From: JAAUTS01 sp034440395
GTDB lineage: Bacteria; Verrucomicrobiota; Verrucomicrobiia; Methylacidiphilales; JAAUTS01
Reading direction: 5' to 3'
DNA length: 64,000 bases
NCBI GenBank assembly: GCA_034440395.1
Contig: JAWXBW010000064.1
Location: forward strand, 1-64,000
In this document: positions 35,324 through 44,159 of the stretch, piece after piece
Layout: each line of letters starts with the position of its first letter
Position numbering within the stretch: position 1 is the stretch's first letter
The notes under the pieces: generated by a model
The model's database searches: none
The model's input: the letters and a program-made list of their open reading frames with translations, nothing else
What the model was told of the DNA's origin: nothing
Program-made: the position numbers and the translations under genes

Positions 35324-37507
35324 TTAGGAATCTAGCAAACGATCAACGGCTTCTACAACGTTAGCCCCGCTCCATGCGGCGCCTTCTAGAGTTCCTGGAA
35401 GTCCCGTTTGTGTCCAGTCACCAGCGAGGAGTAAATTTTTCCAAGGTGATTTTGCGCTTGGTCGTCTCGTTTCGGTTTCTGGTCGTGCGGCAAATGTAGC
35501 ATCTTTAGATTTATAAAGAATGTGGCGCAGAATGGTGCCAGAGCGGGTGCGTGGGAAGAAGCGGTTAATTTCTGACCACATGAGTTTAACAAATTCCTCT
35601 TGCTTCATGTCCATCAAGGAACCTGCTGCGCTTACCACGAGGGCATACATATAACCTTTTTCATGAGTGCCTTTAAGATGGGTGCTGCGGTCGAAGATCC
35701 AGTGCAAAGGGGAGTCGAGTAAACCGATAAAGGGTTCTGTAGTAATTTCGCAATCGCAGATGATGTTGAGTGAAATAATCGGGGCGGATTCGATGGCGGC
35801 TAAGTCACGAGTTAAGCGTTCTTCTGGTGGTAACAGAGATTTCAGTGTCATCCATGGTAGAGCGGAAACATAGGCGTCGGCTTGAATCACGGCTCCACTG
35901 CTGCTGACAAAGGAGTCAATAAAATGTGGAGAAAAATTTACGGAACGAACTCCTTCGTTTAAAAAAATGCGAGAGCCAGTCGAGCGGAGGAAGGCGTCGG
36001 TCTCGGGATTAAATAAATCGCTCAGGCCGACTTTACTGGTGTAGATAGCGGCGTCTGATTTAGAGCCGAAGAGGGAGCGGCGAAGTGTTTCGTAAAGCAG
36101 AACGGCGCTGGCTGTTTGGCAGGGTTCATTAAGGGCAGCAACGCAGAAAGGCTCCCATAAGGCACGAATACTGTTCTGCGTTTGTCCGTTTTGGGCAAAC
36201 CATTCCTGAGCGGTTTGTTTGCCTTGCGGCTTCTGCTCGAGTTTCATGACTAAGCCCATACGTGCGATGGCTAGGCGATCCATCCAAGAAAGTTCGCCGT
36301 AATTAAGCAGAGCAGTTAATAGATTAAAAGGAGCGGGGAGATTGGAGGCTTTTAGTTTTTGTAAGGTGGAGCCAGGACTAAGGAAGGGGACTTCCATGTC
36401 GGGTTGCATGGCGAGTTTATCTGTGATGCCTAGGATTTTGAAGAGGTCTAGGCATTGATGGTAGCAGCCCATGAAAATATGTTGACCGTTATCAAAGGTG
36501 AGGCCGGTTTTTACATCGGTGAAGCTGTGGGCGCGGCCCCCGAGGTAGGGACGGCTTTCGTAAAGATCTACTTGATGTCCAGCGCGAGCGAGATGGACGG
36601 CTGCGGAAATGCCCGCAAAACCTGCGCCCCAGACGGCAATTTTTTTGGGTCGAGGCCGGTGGATGCTGTTGATGGCGGCACCTTTTTTGGATGCAACTCC
36701 AACTGCGATAATCTTTTGAACTTTGTTAAGGCGGGTGGTGTTTGTGCCTTGTTGAAAATGATTTTTCTCCAACTTAGTAAGTAACCGGAAATACACTTCA
36801 GTCATGAGTTCAGCGGCGATGAAATTCGGGCGGTCTCCCGCTGGTAATAGGCGAGCGGCTTTGTGGAAGTAGTGGGTGGCTCGGAAATGTTGCATCCGAA
36901 AGAGGCGTTGTTTAGCGGGAGTCATTTCGGTGGAACGAAGTTCAGCTTCACTTATTCCGAAGGTGCGGAGTTCTTCTTGTGGTAGGTAGATGCGGTCGTA
37001 TTTAGCTAAGTCCACATTTACATCACGCAGGATATTGGTTAATTGGAAGGCCATACCTAGGGCGATGGCGTAATCCTTTGATTGAGCATGGGTGAAGCCA
37101 AAAATTTCTATGGAAACGAGACCAACGGCAGAGGCTACGCGGTAGCAGTAAAGGGTTAGCTCTTCAAAAGTTTCGTAACGATTTTTGTGTAGATCCATTT
37201 CTACGCCGTCGAGGAGATCGAAAAAAGGTTGAGGCGGAATAAGGTATTCGTGGATGATATCTTTAAGTTCAAACCCAAGTTCTGTGGCGGGTATGCCTTC
37301 GTAACAGGCTTTGATTTCTGAACGTAGTTCATTGATTTGCTGGCGTTTTTCAACTTCGGAAGTGCCCAGTTCATCTACAATGTCATCAGCAATGCGGCAG
37401 AAGGCGTAAAAGGTGGACATGGCTTGTCTCTTGGCGGGAGAGAGACAAAAAAAGGAGAGGGCTAAGTTTGATCCACTTTTTTTAGTAATGCTCTGGCTTG
37501 AGGTCAT
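35324..37507 (-). CDS. hpnDE: HpnD-HpnE fusion: presqualene diphosphate synthase with hydroxysqualene dehydroxylase
   Basis: A 727-residue fusion of two enzymes normally encoded separately. Residues 1 to about 270 are an HpnD-type synthase with DDIVDE (41-46) and RDVNVDLAKYDRIYLPQEEL (161-180). After a short linker, residues about 288-727 are an HpnE-type FAD amine-oxidase-fold enzyme with VWGAGFAGISAAVHLARAG, FDNGQHIFMGCY and a C-terminal LLLAGDWTQTGLPGTLEGA. Together with HpnC, HpnD and HpnE convert two farnesyl diphosphates via presqualene diphosphate and hydroxysqualene to squalene for hopanoids. hpnC lies 12 bases upstream in the same direction. The frame is continuous, with no stop at the junction. 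Confidence 0.92.
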   Translation of the reverse strand: MTSSQSITKKSGSNLALSFFCLSPAKRQAMSTFYAFCRIADDIVDELGTSEVEKRQQINELRSEIKACYEGIPATELGFELKDIIHEYLIPPQPFFDLLDGVEMDLHKNRYETFEELTLYCYRVASAVGLVSIEIFGFTHAQSKDYAIALGMAFQLTNILRDVNVDLAKYDRIYLPQEELRTFGISEAELRSTEMTPAKQRLFRMQHFRATHYFHKAARLLPAGDRPNFIAAELMTEVYFRLLTKLEKNHFQQGTNTTRLNKVQKIIAVGVASKKGAAINSIHRPRPKKIAVWGAGFAGISAAVHLARAGHQVDLYESRPYLGGRAHSFTDVKTGLTFDNGQHIFMGCYHQCLDLFKILGITDKLAMQPDMEVPFLSPGSTLQKLKASNLPAPFNLLTALLNYGELSWMDRLAIARMGLVMKLEQKPQGKQTAQEWFAQNGQTQNSIRALWEPFCVAALNEPCQTASAVLLYETLRRSLFGSKSDAAIYTSKVGLSDLFNPETDAFLRSTGSRIFLNEGVRSVNFSPHFIDSFVSSSGAVIQADAYVSALPWMTLKSLLPPEERLTRDLAAIESAPIISLNIICDCEITTEPFIGLLDSPLHWIFDRSTHLKGTHEKGYMYALVVSAAGSLMDMKQEEFVKLMWSEINRFFPRTRSGTILRHILYKSKDATFAARPETETRRPSAKSPWKNLLLAGDWTQTGLPGTLEGAAWSGANVVEAVDRLLDS

Positions 37508-37519
37508 GGGTGGGAAAGC

Positions 37520-38419
37520 TTAGCGGGTAAGAAAGGAACGTAGCAAGAGGGTAAACATATCGAGCTTAGTTAATTTTGGGCGACGGCTGAGGGTATCATA
37601 GCGTAGCTGCTCGATTTTTTTTAAGATGGTGGTGCCGCCAAGCCAAGTCATTCGAATTTCCCAAGATAATTTGGTCGAGAGATGTTTGGATAGAGGTTTA
37701 CCTTGATTGAAAAAATTCCACGTGCGTTTGACTTGAAATTGGATGAGATTACAGAACTCAGGAGATGCTAAGCCTTGGAAGAGCTGAGTCTCGGTTACTT
37801 GGAAACGTTTCAGATCTTCTTGGGGGAGATAAATGCGGTCTTTGCCTAAATCGACGGAAACATCCTGCCAGAAGTTAGCGAGTTGCAAGCCGGTGCAAAT
37901 ATGGTCAGAGAGGCAATGCAGTGCGGGTTCGCGGTAGCCATGAAGTAAGAGCACGAGTCGGCCAATGGGATTAGCGCTGCGAGTACAATAATCTTGGACG
38001 TCGCAGAACTCGGCGTAGCGGCGTTGGTGGATGTCTTGCTCGAAGGCGGAGAGGAGATCGTAAAAGAGCTGCGGAGGGAGGTTGTGTTTTTGAATGGTGT
38101 CGAGAATGGGCAGGAAAATCCATGAATATTCTTCAGAGGATTTTTTGCCAGCAAGAGTGGCTTCGAAATCTTGTCGATAGTTTTGTAAAAGTTGGAGGCG
38201 TTCCGCTTGGCTCAAGGTTTCAGGATCATTTACTTTTTTTAGTCGAGGATCGGCGTAGCCTTCATCAGCTAAATCATCTGCCACGCGAGAAAAAGCATAC
38301 ACGGCATGGACATGTGGTTGCAGTTCTATGGGCACAAGTCGGCCGACGGGAAAGTTCTCATAGTGAGAGCGAGCCAGAGCCGAGCAACGTTGGTAACCTT
38401 CTTCGATCGTTAGTGCCAT
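37520..38419 (-). CDS. hpnC: Hydroxysqualene synthase HpnC
   Basis: A 299-residue squalene/phytoene-synthase-fold protein. The aspartate motifs are DDLADEGY and WQDVSVDLGKDRIYLP. The opening ALTIEEGYQRCSALARSHYENFPVG, here split as two parts, is typical of HpnC. HpnC converts presqualene diphosphate to hydroxysqualene, which the fused HpnE half then reduces. ATG 38419 is preferred to a TTG two codons upstream. It is the first gene of the hpnC-hpnDE pair. Confidence 0.9.
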   Translation of the reverse strand: MALTIEEGYQRCSALARSHYENFPVGRLVPIELQPHVHAVYAFSRVADDLADEGYADPRLKKVNDPETLSQAERLQLLQNYRQDFEATLAGKKSSEEYSWIFLPILDTIQKHNLPPQLFYDLLSAFEQDIHQRRYAEFCDVQDYCTRSANPIGRLVLLLHGYREPALHCLSDHICTGLQLANFWQDVSVDLGKDRIYLPQEDLKRFQVTETQLFQGLASPEFCNLIQFQVKRTWNFFNQGKPLSKHLSTKLSWEIRMTWLGGTTILKKIEQLRYDTLSRRPKLTKLDMFTLLLRSFLTR

Positions 38420-38512
38420 AAGCAAGACGTCATCATCTCGTAATAAAGCGTGAGATCAAGCCTGAAGGATGGGTCGGTAAAATTTGGATTTAAGACTCAA
38501 GGCTAGAGTGCT

Positions 38513-39310
38513 TTAAGACATCAAGGGTTGCTCTGTCGGTGACTCTTCACTTAAGGCTTCTATGGTCCCTGGGCTTAAGCTAAATAGGTCAACTTTTAGT
38601 AGCTCAATCTTTCCGTCATGGTGTTCAACCAAAGCAGAGCAGCTCTCCACCCAATCACCTGCATTATAATAGTCGATCGTGTCTATCTTACGAATGGCCG
38701 CATGGTGGATGTGGCCGCAGAGGACGGCATCTACTCGATATTCGCGAGCATAGCGAACAACAGCATTTTCAAAATCGCCTATAAAGCTGACGACATTTTT
38801 TACTTCATTTTTTACGTAGGCACTGAGTGACCAGTATTCGTAGCCAAAAAATCGGCGGGCGTAGTTGATCACACCATTGAGCTCTAAGAGTATTTTGTAA
38901 CCCCAATCTCCGACGTGAGCGAGCCAGCCAAGGTTTTGGATTACTGCATCGAGTTCATGGCCATGAATAACGAGGATACGTTTACCATCGGCTGTGGTGT
39001 GGATGTCATTTTTTTTCAAAGTGATTGCACCGAAATGCCCTAGAAAATGACTCACAAACTCGTCATGGTTACCTGGTATATATATAACCGTAGAACCCTT
39101 ACGAGCTTTACGTAGTAGTTTTTGAACAACGTCGTTGTGTTCTTGGGGCCAATAAATGCCACGTCGCAAGGCCCAGATATCAATGATATCGCCCACCAGA
39201 TAAAGCGTATCGAATTCATGATCACGCAAAAAATCTAGAACCGCCTGAGCTTTAGAGCCGCGTGTTCCGAGGTGAATATCCGAAATCCATGCTGTGCGGT
39301 AATGTGCCAT
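38513..39310 (-). CDS. UDP-2,3-diacylglucosamine diphosphatase-like metallophosphoesterase (LpxH family)
   Basis: A 265-residue calcineurin-fold phosphoesterase. Metal-binding motifs are in order: SDIHLG, GDIIDIW, GNHDE, IHGHELD and CGHIHHA. The COG2908 family includes LpxH, which hydrolyses UDP-2,3-diacylglucosamine to lipid X in lipid A synthesis; this longer branch has an insert around LNGVINYARRFFGYEYWS. A Gram-negative envelope role is therefore likely but not certain. ATG 39310 (MAHYRTAWISDIHLG) is chosen over a TTG 12 codons upstream because it places the first strand at the N-terminus. Confidence 0.82.
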   Translation of the reverse strand: MAHYRTAWISDIHLGTRGSKAQAVLDFLRDHEFDTLYLVGDIIDIWALRRGIYWPQEHNDVVQKLLRKARKGSTVIYIPGNHDEFVSHFLGHFGAITLKKNDIHTTADGKRILVIHGHELDAVIQNLGWLAHVGDWGYKILLELNGVINYARRFFGYEYWSLSAYVKNEVKNVVSFIGDFENAVVRYAREYRVDAVLCGHIHHAAIRKIDTIDYYNAGDWVESCSALVEHHDGKIELLKVDLFSLSPGTIEALSEESPTEQPLMS

Positions 39311-39464
39311 GTGAGTGACAATAACAGAAAAAAAACAAGTGGACACTATGGAGATGTGACAAAGAGGTGACGAGATAGGCTATTATTGCCATGCAAGGCA
39401 AATTCTGCCTAGACATGCCATTTGATATCACATTTGTTAAGAGTAAAGGGCGTTTTTTATTAGT

Positions 39465-39480
39465 TGGCATGGGTTTAGCT
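39465..39480 (+). promoter_or_regulatory. Sigma-54-like -24/-12 sequence before the first flp gene
   Basis: TGGCATGGGTTTAGCT matches the sigma-54 consensus TGGCACGNNNNTTGCT at ten of twelve defined positions, with GG and GC correctly spaced. Sigma-54 promoters control pilin genes in several bacteria. The problem is position: transcription would start near 39491, after the ATG at 39483, which would require a leaderless or later start such as GTG 39492. It may equally be chance. Confidence 0.3.
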
Positions 39481-39482
39481 GA

Positions 39483-39689
39483 ATGGTAGATGTGGATATT
39501 GTTATTACAAAAATATTTAACTATAGCAAAAAGCTGGGTTATTCACAAAAAGGGCAGACTTTGGTTGAGTATGGATTGATTATTGCCTTAGTTAGTATTA
39601 CCGTGATAGTAGTAGTTAGTCAATTAAGTGGTTCTATAGAAAATTCGTTTAGTAGAATTGTATCCTCAATCGCTGATGCAACAAAATAG
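39483..39689 (+). CDS. flp: Flp/Fap-type pilin
   Basis: A 68-residue prepilin. KGQTLVEYGLIIALVSITVIVV is the Flp pilin processing site and hydrophobic helix (here noted as GQTLVEYG plus the helix): cleavage follows Gly and leaves Thr/Leu ahead of the conserved Glu and Tyr. The basic leader is 24 residues. The protein would polymerise into Tad pili, linking it to the TadE/TadG-like genes at 9257-14292. A second pilin gene follows after 42 bases. Confidence 0.85.
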   Translation: MVDVDIVITKIFNYSKKLGYSQKGQTLVEYGLIIALVSITVIVVVSQLSGSIENSFSRIVSSIADATK

Positions 39690-39731
39690 TAAAAATTTGG
39701 ATGACGAAAATAAACAAAAGGAAAAAATAAT

Positions 39732-39911
39732 ATGATGACAGAAATATACGTTCAGTTCTTAAATAAAATGAAAAGTCGCAAAGGTCAGACCCTCGTTGAG
39801 TATGGTTTGATCTTAGCCTTAGTTGCAATCGTTGTTATTGCTGTAATGACAATCATGGGCGACCAGTTGACCAACATTTTCAGCACAGTAACTAGCTCAC
39901 TAGCAATCTGA
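39732..39911 (+). CDS. flp: Second Flp/Fap-type pilin
   Basis: A 59-residue prepilin starting at ATG 39732 behind a Shine-Dalgarno-like AAGGA. The processing region is KSRKGQTLVEYGLILALVAI, nearly the same as in the upstream pilin, followed by a hydrophobic helix and a short tail ending TVTSSLAI. The two pilins share the core but differ in leader and tail, so they are paralogues and not a recent duplicate. The gene ends 50 bases before a perfect terminator hairpin. Confidence 0.88.
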   Translation: MMTEIYVQFLNKMKSRKGQTLVEYGLILALVAIVVIAVMTIMGDQLTNIFSTVTSSLAI

Positions 39912-39960
39912 GTTGCGATCCCGTTCAGCCAGTTAGTGTAATTCTAACGGTTGTCTTGCT

Positions 39961-39995
39961 AGAGGCGTTCCTATATAGGAACGCCTCTTTTTTTT
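39961..39995 (+). terminator. Intrinsic terminator after the pilin genes
   Basis: GAGGCGTTCC and GGAACGCCTC form a perfect 10-bp stem around TATATA (itself self-complementary), followed at once by eight T residues. This is the clearest Rho-independent terminator in the window and closes the two-gene pilin transcript. Confidence 0.93.
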
Positions 39996-40035
39996 CCTTG
40001 CGGAAAACAGTCTAAGAGGCTGACTTAATCAGCGT

Positions 40036-40923
40036 ATGAAAATTTTTCCTCTTTTTTTTCTATTACTGATTAATTCTTTACTAGCGCAGGATTTATTGCC
40101 GACCGTGAAAGACACTGTTCCTCAAATTTTATTTCTAGAAGCAGGAGGAAAGCAGGTGAATACTATATTGAGGGGTGAAAATCTCCAAGGCTTACAAAAA
40201 ATTCAAGTTACGAAGCAGGGTCGACCTGTGCGGGCAATTTTTACTCAGCTTGGACCACCAGAACAGAATCGCCGTGGGATCACATTCATAGCCAGTGAGC
40301 AATCTACTTTAGGAACTTTTTATACGCTGCAAGGTTTGACCAAAGAGGGCTCAATCGTAACGATCCCGATGTCCCTAACCATTGTTCCCTTGGGCGACTC
40401 ACGCGCTACGCTGTCTGATACGGCGACATTGGCCGAGGTGACTCGGGTGCAAAACAGCAGTCGAGTCGTAGTTTCAGAAACCCTTGCTCCCGTGGTAACG
40501 AGCACGCAACCTAACCCCTTAATTTTAGCTCCAAACAAGGATAAACAAACCATTATTTTACAAGGCCGGAATTTAGAGGGAATAACCGAAGTAAGGGTGC
40601 GCAAAGCAAATAAAAAACCTCTTTACCGTGGAAACCAAGGCTTATTACCCTCTCGCATAACTGAGCGCGGTTTGGAGGTGGATGTAATTGTAGGAACGGG
40701 AACGGCTATGGGAAGCACATTTACTTTAGATCTGATGGTTAAGAAATTTCTAGCGGATTCGATTAGTCTTAGCGTGGGAATACCTGTGGTTGCCACAGTC
40801 CAAGAAGTTTTTACAGCACCTTTGCCTAGCGCAGCGAACCCTGTTGAGGTTACAGTAGAAGAAGTGCAGACGCCCAAAGAAATCGTGATACCCCTGAAAA
40901 GAAAGACGAACAACACACCATGA
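40036..40923 (+). CDS. Exported protein with two IPT/TIG-like repeats
   Basis: A 295-residue protein with a clear signal peptide (MKIFPLFFLLLINSLLAQ). Two similar segments follow: VPQILFLEAGGKQVNTILRG with ENLQGLQKIQV (about 30-60) and NPLILAPNKDKQTIILQG with RNLEGITEVRV (about 158-190). The 'G.NL.G...v.v' pattern is that of IPT/TIG immunoglobulin-like folds seen in cell-surface proteins. No catalytic motif is visible. It overlaps the following membrane protein gene by four bases, so the two are probably made together, perhaps as an envelope complex. Function unknown. Confidence 0.7.
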   Translation: MKIFPLFFLLLINSLLAQDLLPTVKDTVPQILFLEAGGKQVNTILRGENLQGLQKIQVTKQGRPVRAIFTQLGPPEQNRRGITFIASEQSTLGTFYTLQGLTKEGSIVTIPMSLTIVPLGDSRATLSDTATLAEVTRVQNSSRVVVSETLAPVVTSTQPNPLILAPNKDKQTIILQGRNLEGITEVRVRKANKKPLYRGNQGLLPSRITERGLEVDVIVGTGTAMGSTFTLDLMVKKFLADSISLSVGIPVVATVQEVFTAPLPSAANPVEVTVEEVQTPKEIVIPLKRKTNNTP

Positions 40924-42434
40924 CTGGGTTATTCCTACGAGATTCTTCCAGAAAATTCTCTTGGGAGTTCTTGGCTTTTTTGGGTCTTAGTTTAATTCCC
41001 GTTATTTTAGTTTGGATTTTTCGCTTTTTCCCGAGCCAAGATCCTTATGCTCATCTTTATACCATCCGTTTACTAGACTGGTGGTGGTCTGACCCTAATT
41101 CTTTTCCTGCGTTGTTTGAACCCGTTTTAAGGCCTGTGCCGAATTGGTTCTGCCAAATATTTCTTTGGTTAGGCATGAAATTAGTGGGCTTAGAATTAGC
41201 CCATAAATTATTTATAAGTTGTTATTTACTGCTTTTTCCATTGGCTTTTCGATACAATGTTACGGCATTGAAAGAGGTTTCACCGTGGAAGTGTTGGTTC
41301 GTCTTCCCGTTTGCGCTCAATCATTATGTTTTTTTTGGATTTTATAATTATATTTTTGGCTTTGTTTTCTTTCTCTTCTTAACAGGGTATCTGTTAAGAC
41401 TTCCAGATCGGCCTGCAAAGCGTAGTTGGCTCGTGATTGGAGTGTGGTGTACATTGCTCTATTTTTGTCATTCGATTCCGGCGGTATTTGCGGGATTAGC
41501 TGTGCTTTTAAAGTTTCGCCGTGTGCTCTGGCAGGAAAGACTGGGGATTGTGGGTTCTTTGCTGCCACTGGGATTATTGATCCTTGTTTTTATTATAAAC
41601 TCCACTGAGTCCCAAAAGTCTTGGCAGCCCCTTGAGCAAACAGTTCAACAGTTGTTTTATATTAGTGCATTTTTTCCTTTTTCCAATACAGCAGAGATAA
41701 TTGTGGTGATATGGGCTGTGTTAATTGTCCCAGTCTTTATAGTAGATATTATCAATAAGCGATGGATAAAAGATGAGAATTCATTCTTTTTTTATACCAT
41801 AACTTTTATCTCATTCTTACTTTGTTTTCTTGCACCCAACCGATCTTCTGGAGGTGATATTATACAGTATCGATTAACACTACTGCCATGGCTTTTTATG
41901 GTTCTCGGGCTGGCGGTTCGTCAGAAAGGCATTCTAATTATATTGATTTTTGTTTCTCTGACAGTTTATGCGCATCAGCTTTCAAGGTTTTGGACAGTGG
42001 CTGAGGCATCGCAGACTGAGTACAATGCCTATCAAGAGATCATGTCACTTGTACCCAACCGTGCGGTGGTTTTAAATTTTAATGAAAACACGTACGGAGT
42101 AGATGCGGAAGGCCATAAACTCGGCGGCATGACAGAACTATATGCGCATGCTCACGCTGTAGTGGCTTTGCAAGATTCTTTACCAATTCTCTTGAATTAT
42201 TATCAGGGTAACTGGCCGGCTTTTCCTTTTAAGTTTAAATATCCACGTAACTGGACAGTTCAGGATGCTGCTACCTTAACACCGTGGGAAGCCAAGAATA
42301 AGGTGCGGGTGGATTATTTGGTTATTCAAGGACACATTACTCCAGAGTTACTCCTAACTTGGGAGGAATTTTTTGAGCCTATGGCTGGGGCGATTGCTCC
42401 TAAGGGATTTCATATTTTAGCCCGAAAGAAGTAA
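40920..42434 (+). CDS. Polytopic membrane protein, possible GT-C-type glycosyltransferase
   Basis: A 504-residue protein with about ten hydrophobic helices over the first 370 residues and a soluble C-terminal domain of about 130. An acidic residue sits in the first periplasmic loop (FPSQDPYAHLYTIRLLDWWW), as in GT-C glycosyltransferases, but no family motif is certain. It overlaps the exported IPT-like protein gene upstream and is separated by one base from the sugar isomerase gene downstream, so a glycan role is suggested by position only. Confidence 0.6.
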   Translation: MTGLFLRDSSRKFSWEFLAFLGLSLIPVILVWIFRFFPSQDPYAHLYTIRLLDWWWSDPNSFPALFEPVLRPVPNWFCQIFLWLGMKLVGLELAHKLFISCYLLLFPLAFRYNVTALKEVSPWKCWFVFPFALNHYVFFGFYNYIFGFVFFLFLTGYLLRLPDRPAKRSWLVIGVWCTLLYFCHSIPAVFAGLAVLLKFRRVLWQERLGIVGSLLPLGLLILVFIINSTESQKSWQPLEQTVQQLFYISAFFPFSNTAEIIVVIWAVLIVPVFIVDIINKRWIKDENSFFFYTITFISFLLCFLAPNRSSGGDIIQYRLTLLPWLFMVLGLAVRQKGILIILIFVSLTVYAHQLSRFWTVAEASQTEYNAYQEIMSLVPNRAVVLNFNENTYGVDAEGHKLGGMTELYAHAHAVVALQDSLPILLNYYQGNWPAFPFKFKYPRNWTVQDAATLTPWEAKNKVRVDYLVIQGHITPELLLTWEEFFEPMAGAIAPKGFHILARKK

Positions 42435-42435
42435 G

Positions 42436-43203
42436 ATGAAAATAGGTTTGCGTGATTATGTATTGAAGGCTTCCAGCACGCATGAGCTTTTTTCGCAAAG
42501 TGTCTTGATTGGGTTTCAGGGTGTGGAAATGGTTCTAACACGGGCAGATTTATTGAAAAGCGATCGTGAGCGACTTGAAGAATTATTATGTGCCAAGATT
42601 TCTACTGGCTTGCTTATACCAAGCCTTTCGTTGAGCCATCATAATTTAGGTGGCATTTCCAATGAGAATCCCGCCGAAGTGGCGATGGCGGTGTCGGAAT
42701 TGCACCGTTGTTTTGAGTGGGGAGAGGCACTTGGTGCAAAGGTCGTGCTGCTTCCTTTTTTTGGGCAGGCCACGTTGCGGGATTCTACCGCAAGAGAACG
42801 AGCTCTAAAGGTTTTATCGGATTTATGTCCAGAGGCAGAGCAGATGGGTGTGACCTTGGCGTATGAGGGAGATTTGACGTCACGAGAGATTCAGCAAATG
42901 GCGAAGGTGTTGAAATCCCCAGCTTTTCGTTGCTACGTGGATTTAGCGAACCCTCTCGTTTACGGTCGTGACCCCGTAGAGGAGCTTAAAGGTCTGGAAG
43001 GTTTAGTCGCTTCGGTTCACATAAAGGACTTTCAGACTGTGCTTGGGGATAGTCGCCCAGGTGAGGGAAGAGTGCCTTTACCCGCCTGTGCAGAGGTTTT
43101 ACGTAGGATGGGATATGATGGTTGGCTCATTTTAGAGACGCCTCCAGCGGAGGCTTCTGCGGTGCAACGTGACTTGGATTATGTGAGGGAGTATTTTCTG
43201 TGA
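42436..43203 (+). CDS. Sugar phosphate isomerase/epimerase family TIM-barrel protein
   Basis: A 255-residue protein of the xylose-isomerase-like TIM barrel family (AP endonuclease 2 superfamily). FQGVEMVL, LALSHHN-like SLSLSHHNLGG, GVTLAYEGD, CYVDLANPL and VHIKDF line up with the strands that carry metal ligands (Glu, Asp, His, Glu), and LILETP ends the barrel. Members isomerise or epimerise keto sugars or act on inosose; the substrate here cannot be told. It is translationally coupled to the phosphotriesterase-like gene by an overlap (GTGA). Confidence 0.78.
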   Translation: MKIGLRDYVLKASSTHELFSQSVLIGFQGVEMVLTRADLLKSDRERLEELLCAKISTGLLIPSLSLSHHNLGGISNENPAEVAMAVSELHRCFEWGEALGAKVVLLPFFGQATLRDSTARERALKVLSDLCPEAEQMGVTLAYEGDLTSREIQQMAKVLKSPAFRCYVDLANPLVYGRDPVEELKGLEGLVASVHIKDFQTVLGDSRPGEGRVPLPACAEVLRRMGYDGWLILETPPAEASAVQRDLDYVREYFL

Positions 43204-44159
43204 TTCAAACCGTCACAGGTGAGTTAAAGCCTGAGCACTTGGGTCGCTGTTATGCTCACGAGCATGTGATCATGGATGCAAGTTATGCTACGCAAATTTT
43301 CCCTGAGCAGTGTTTAAATTCAGTCGAAAATGCAGTGAAGGAACTAGAGATGTTTCGTGATTTAGGTGGCTCTGCCATGGTGGAGGCGACACCGTGCGGG
43401 ATAGGACGGAATATTAGAAAATTAGTGGAAATTTCCCAACGCAGCGGGGTGCGGATTATTGCTTCAACGGGATTGCACCTAGATAAATACTACAGCCCAG
43501 GTCATTGGTCTCGGTTTTATTCGCAGGAAGAATTGGTGGAGCTTTTCGTGGCGGATATAGAGGATGGAATAGACTTTTACGATTATGCTGGGCCTTTAAT
43601 AAAACGTTCTACGGCTAAGGCAGGGATGATCAAGGTGGCATCTGGATTGAATCAATTGACACCTCGTGAGCGAGAGATTTTTCGTGCAGCCGCAGCGGCG
43701 CATCGGCGAACGGGGTGTCCGATGATAGCACATACCGAGCAGGGGACAGCGGCCGATGAACAGATTTATTTGTTGAAGAATGAGGGTGTCGAGTTGAGTC
43801 GAGTCATGCTTTGTCATTTAGATCGTAAGCCTGACCTAGAGTTGCATCGCAGCTTGTTAAAGAAGGGTGTTACTTTGGAATATGATAGTGCGTTTCGTTG
43901 GAAGGGGAGGGAGGATAATCCCACCTTGGAATTGTTAAAGGTTTTAGTTCATGAGTTCCCAGATCAGTTAGTCTTAGGGATGGATGCGGCACGGCACGCT
44001 TACTGGAAATATTATGGGGGTGCTCCAGGGCTAGGATATTTATTGTCCGAATTTAAAGAGCTTATGTCAGATGCGGGTTTAGGAGAGCTATTCATAGATA
44101 AGTTATTTGTAAAAAACCCGGCACGAATTTTAAATTTCGGTGAGCGTATATTTATGTAA
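43200..44159 (+). CDS. Phosphotriesterase-family metal-dependent hydrolase (possible lactonase)
   Basis: A 319-residue amidohydrolase-superfamily enzyme. The N-terminal metal motif is AHEHVIMD; the carboxylated lysine is expected in MIKVASG; further metal histidines are in IAHTEQG and MLCHLD, and the catalytic Asp is in LGMDAARHAY. Phosphotriesterase-related proteins are often lactonases for sugar or homoserine lactones. With the sugar isomerase it forms a two-gene coupled pair, suggesting sugar-lactone catabolism. Start is GTG overlapping the previous stop. Confidence 0.82.
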   Translation: MIQTVTGELKPEHLGRCYAHEHVIMDASYATQIFPEQCLNSVENAVKELEMFRDLGGSAMVEATPCGIGRNIRKLVEISQRSGVRIIASTGLHLDKYYSPGHWSRFYSQEELVELFVADIEDGIDFYDYAGPLIKRSTAKAGMIKVASGLNQLTPREREIFRAAAAAHRRTGCPMIAHTEQGTAADEQIYLLKNEGVELSRVMLCHLDRKPDLELHRSLLKKGVTLEYDSAFRWKGREDNPTLELLKVLVHEFPDQLVLGMDAARHAYWKYYGGAPGLGYLLSEFKELMSDAGLGELFIDKLFVKNPARILNFGERIFM

